Shown one piece after another: positions 62,360-64,000 of a stretch of 64,000 bases of DNA (position 1 is the stretch's first letter; every line of letters begins with the position of its first letter). The translations under genes and the position numbers were made by a program. Under the pieces are notes generated by a model that did no database searches, was not told the DNA's origin, and saw only the letters and a program-made list of their open reading frames with translations. Source of the stretch: Sipunculus nudus. Its lineage: Eukaryota > Annelida > Sipuncula > Golfingiida > Sipunculidae. The stretch lies in assembly GCA_026874595.1 (NCBI GenBank), contig JAPPUL010000076.1:556001-620000 (forward strand), read 5' to 3'.

Positions 62360-63466
62360 ATGAATGTAAAAGATAGGAGAGGAAAGGGGAGAAAGCTTGC
62401 GATATTGCCAGGAGACGGGATAGGTCCTGAGATAATGAAAGAAGCCCTTAAGGTGCTGGATGTAATAGAGACAAAATATGGGATATCTTTTTCAAGAGAG
62501 GAAGGTGATGTTGGGGGGGTAGCGATAGACAGGCATGGGAAGGCGTTACCAGAGGAGACTATAGCAATATGTAAAAGTAGTGATGCGATATTATTTGGTT
62601 CAGTAGGCGGTCCAAAATGGGAGAGTTTACCACCTGAGTCTCAACCGGAGAGGGGGGCATTGCTACCACTTAGAAAGATGTTTGATTTATATGCGAACTT
62701 TCGGCCAGCGATAGTATTTAATTCACTTACAAAGGCGTCCTTTTTGCGAGAGGATATAGTTCGGGGTGGATTTGATATATTGGTAATAAGGGAGCTTACT
62801 GGGGGTATATATTTTGGGAAGCCAAAGGGTCGAGAAGGAGTTGGGGGTTTGGAGCGAGCATATGACACACTAGTATACAGCAGGGGAGAAATAGAGCGTA
62901 TAGCACACGTAGCATTCAAGGCAGCATTAAGCAGGAATAAGAAGGTTACATCGATAGACAAGGCGAATGTGTTAACGAGTATGGTGTTGTGGCGAGAGGT
63001 AGTAAATGAGGTAGGGAGGGGGTATCCGGAAATTGAGCTTGAATCGATGTATATAGATGCAGCAGCGATGAAGCTAGTAAGCGAGCCAAAGAGTTTTGAT
63101 GTAATACTTTGTGGAAATATGTTTGGGGATATACTAAGTGATGAGGCAGCGATGTTAACGGGGTCTATAGGGATGTTACCGAGTGCGTCAGTGTCGTCAA
63201 GTTCTTTTGGATTATACGAGCCGATAGGAGGCAGCGCCCCTGACATAGCGGGAGAAGGGCTTGCAAATCCAATAGCACAGATATTGTCAATGGCAATGAT
63301 GTTAAAACACAGTTTTGGGATGGACAAAGCATATAAAGACATATTTGATGGAGTAAACGGTGTTCTTGAGAAAGGTTACAGGACAAAAGACATAATGGAT
63401 GTCGGAGCAAAGCTTGTGTCAACCGAGGTTATGGGAGACCTTATAGTGTCTGAGGTAAGTATTTGA
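62360..63466 (+). CDS. leuB: 3-isopropylmalate dehydrogenase
   Basis: The enzyme oxidises and decarboxylates 3-isopropylmalate in leucine synthesis. [19 protein letters not shown] opens the fold. [23 protein letters not shown] and [16 protein letters not shown] follow, and the metal-binding Asp lie in [47 protein letters not shown] completes the signature. The length of 368 is as usual for LeuB (not isocitrate dehydrogenase). It sits directly after the ABC system (23-bp gap) and may be transcribed with it. The LeuA-type gene is at the other end of the window. Confidence 0.94.
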   Translation: MNVKDRRGKGRKLAILPGDGIGPEIMKEALKVLDVIETKYGISFSREEGDVGGVAIDRHGKALPEETIAICKSSDAILFGSVGGPKWESLPPESQPERGALLPLRKMFDLYANFRPAIVFNSLTKASFLREDIVRGGFDILVIRELTGGIYFGKPKGREGVGGLERAYDTLVYSRGEIERIAHVAFKAALSRNKKVTSIDKANVLTSMVLWREVVNEVGRGYPEIELESMYIDAAAMKLVSEPKSFDVILCGNMFGDILSDEAAMLTGSIGMLPSASVSSSSFGLYEPIGGSAPDIAGEGLANPIAQILSMAMMLKHSFGMDKAYKDIFDGVNGVLEKGYRTKDIMDVGAKLVSTEVMGDLIVSEVSI

Positions 63467-63469
63467 AAA

Positions 63470-63490
63470 CAGGCCTTCCAATTCAGCCTG
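63470..63490 (+). terminator. Weak terminator after leuB
   Basis: CAGGC (63470-63474) and GCCTG (63486-63490) form a 5-bp stem with an 11-nt loop. It is followed by a T-rich but interrupted stretch (AATTTATTTAATTTT). The site starts 4 bp after the leuB stop. Confidence 0.35.
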
Positions 63491-63518
63491 CCAATTTATT
63501 TAATTTTAATATAAAATC

Positions 63519-64000
63519 TTATTTAAGATAAAAATACTCAATAGTTTTATTTATGGAGTCAAAAGTATCTTTTTTGACCTGATATAAAGTGCTATTATTC
63601 TCCATATAAACATAAGAATTAGAGTTAAAAAGAGAGATTCTAATATTAGTGGGCTTATTAGTCTTTTTAGAAAAGATATTAATATAGATATCATTTTTGG
63701 TAGAACTAGGGATGGTATTATATTGTGGAAAATCTTGAGCTTTAATGTCTAAAATATTTTTAACAAAAGAGCTAACTTTGGAAGTATCGATAAAAGCTTT
63801 AGGATTTTGTATAGACCAAAGGTCTTGATTAGAATTAGAATATAGATTGCTGATAGAACTAATAAAAGCGGTATCAGACTTGCTAGCGAGGTTTTCAAGC
63901 TCTTGTTTTTGTTTAAATGAGATAGTAGAATTAGTGGATAGAATTTTCTTGTTCTTGTCGAATGTAATATACTTGGGCAAACGGATATAGTCGGGCAGAT
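63519..64000 (-). CDS. Possible DUF4340 protein, C-terminal part (partial)
   Basis: The frame is open to the right edge, so only the C-terminal ~160 residues are visible. The TTG at 63978-63980 is merely internal. The visible part has LPDYIRLPKYITFDKN, KQELENLASKSDTAFI, then VSSFVKNILDIKAQDFPQY. It ends with the strands SYVYMENNSTLYQVKKDTFDSI. The pattern of a final Y-V/Y-x-V-x-x-x-x-F segment after a strand pair is how DUF4340 proteins end. DUF4340 proteins commonly accompany GldF/GldG, which lie on the opposite strand 1.2-4 kb to the left. The assignment is plausible but unproven. Confidence 0.45.
   Translation of the reverse strand, partial: LPDYIRLPKYITFDKNKKILSTNSTISFKQKQELENLASKSDTAFISSISNLYSNSNQDLWSIQNPKAFIDTSKVSSFVKNILDIKAQDFPQYNTIPSSTKNDIYINIFSKKTNKPTNIRISLFNSNSYVYMENNSTLYQVKKDTFDSINKTIEYFYLK

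Overview
The window is a low-G+C, gene-dense bacterial chromosome segment. It most likely comes from a spirochaete (phylum Spirochaetota). The strongest evidence is a tandem pair of flagellar filament outer-layer (FlaA) genes at 24.2-26.0 kb, a protein family typical of spirochaete periplasmic flagella. Consistent with this are a CarD-YacL-IspD cluster, a eukaryote-like isoleucyl-tRNA synthetase, an OmpL47/Ig-like surface protein, a DUF115 motility accessory protein and several short lipoproteins. Genus cannot be assigned from sequence alone; an AT-rich Brevinema- or Brachyspira-like lineage is only a guess. I see no rRNA or tRNA gene, no insertion sequence, no prophage and no CRISPR array.

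Layout. 0-6 kb: the tail of an alternative GlmU-like acyltransferase, a short sigma-70 factor behind a good promoter, then minus-strand carD-yacL-ispD and a DUF115 protein. 6-15 kb (plus): a LeuA-type synthase with a repeat-expanded N-terminus, an Ig-like exported protein, ClpC, an ExbB-type channel without a visible ExbD, a small orphan ORF and an anchored protein of unknown function. 15-21 kb (minus): two TPR proteins, AroA and an RNase II/R exonuclease. 21-29 kb (plus): a TPR-Mrr fusion, RseC, two FlaA proteins, a structured leader and ValS. 29-36 kb (minus): a TIGR03960-type radical SAM protein, IleS and GltX.

36-49 kb: two lipoproteins (plus), then a compact minus-strand run read as clc, addB-like, thrB, hisB, hisH, hisA, hisF, preceded by a 431-residue exported protein that may be a distant FlaA relative. 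49-57 kb: a lipoprotein and an exported protein (plus), thioredoxin reductase (minus), and a plus-strand operon of a LolD-like ATPase, a double FtsX permease and ProB. 57-64 kb: a small conserved-looking protein (minus), cytochrome b561 with an acidic/histidine tail, a three-gene Gld-like ABC exporter, LeuB, and the C-terminal part of a possible DUF4340 protein running off the right edge.

Functionally, the window combines amino-acid synthesis (Leu, His, Thr, Pro, aromatic), aminoacyl-tRNA synthetases (Val, Glu, Ile), envelope and motility proteins, and stress or redox functions (ClpC, TrxB, RseC, CarD). A recurring peculiarity is purine-rich short tandem repeats, both between genes and inside reading frames. 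In frame they encode Lys/Glu/Gly/Asp-rich low-complexity stretches in otherwise conserved or exported proteins. The most unusual non-coding segment lies between flaA and valS: five about 16-bp repeats closed by one inverted arm, followed by mutually exclusive hairpins.
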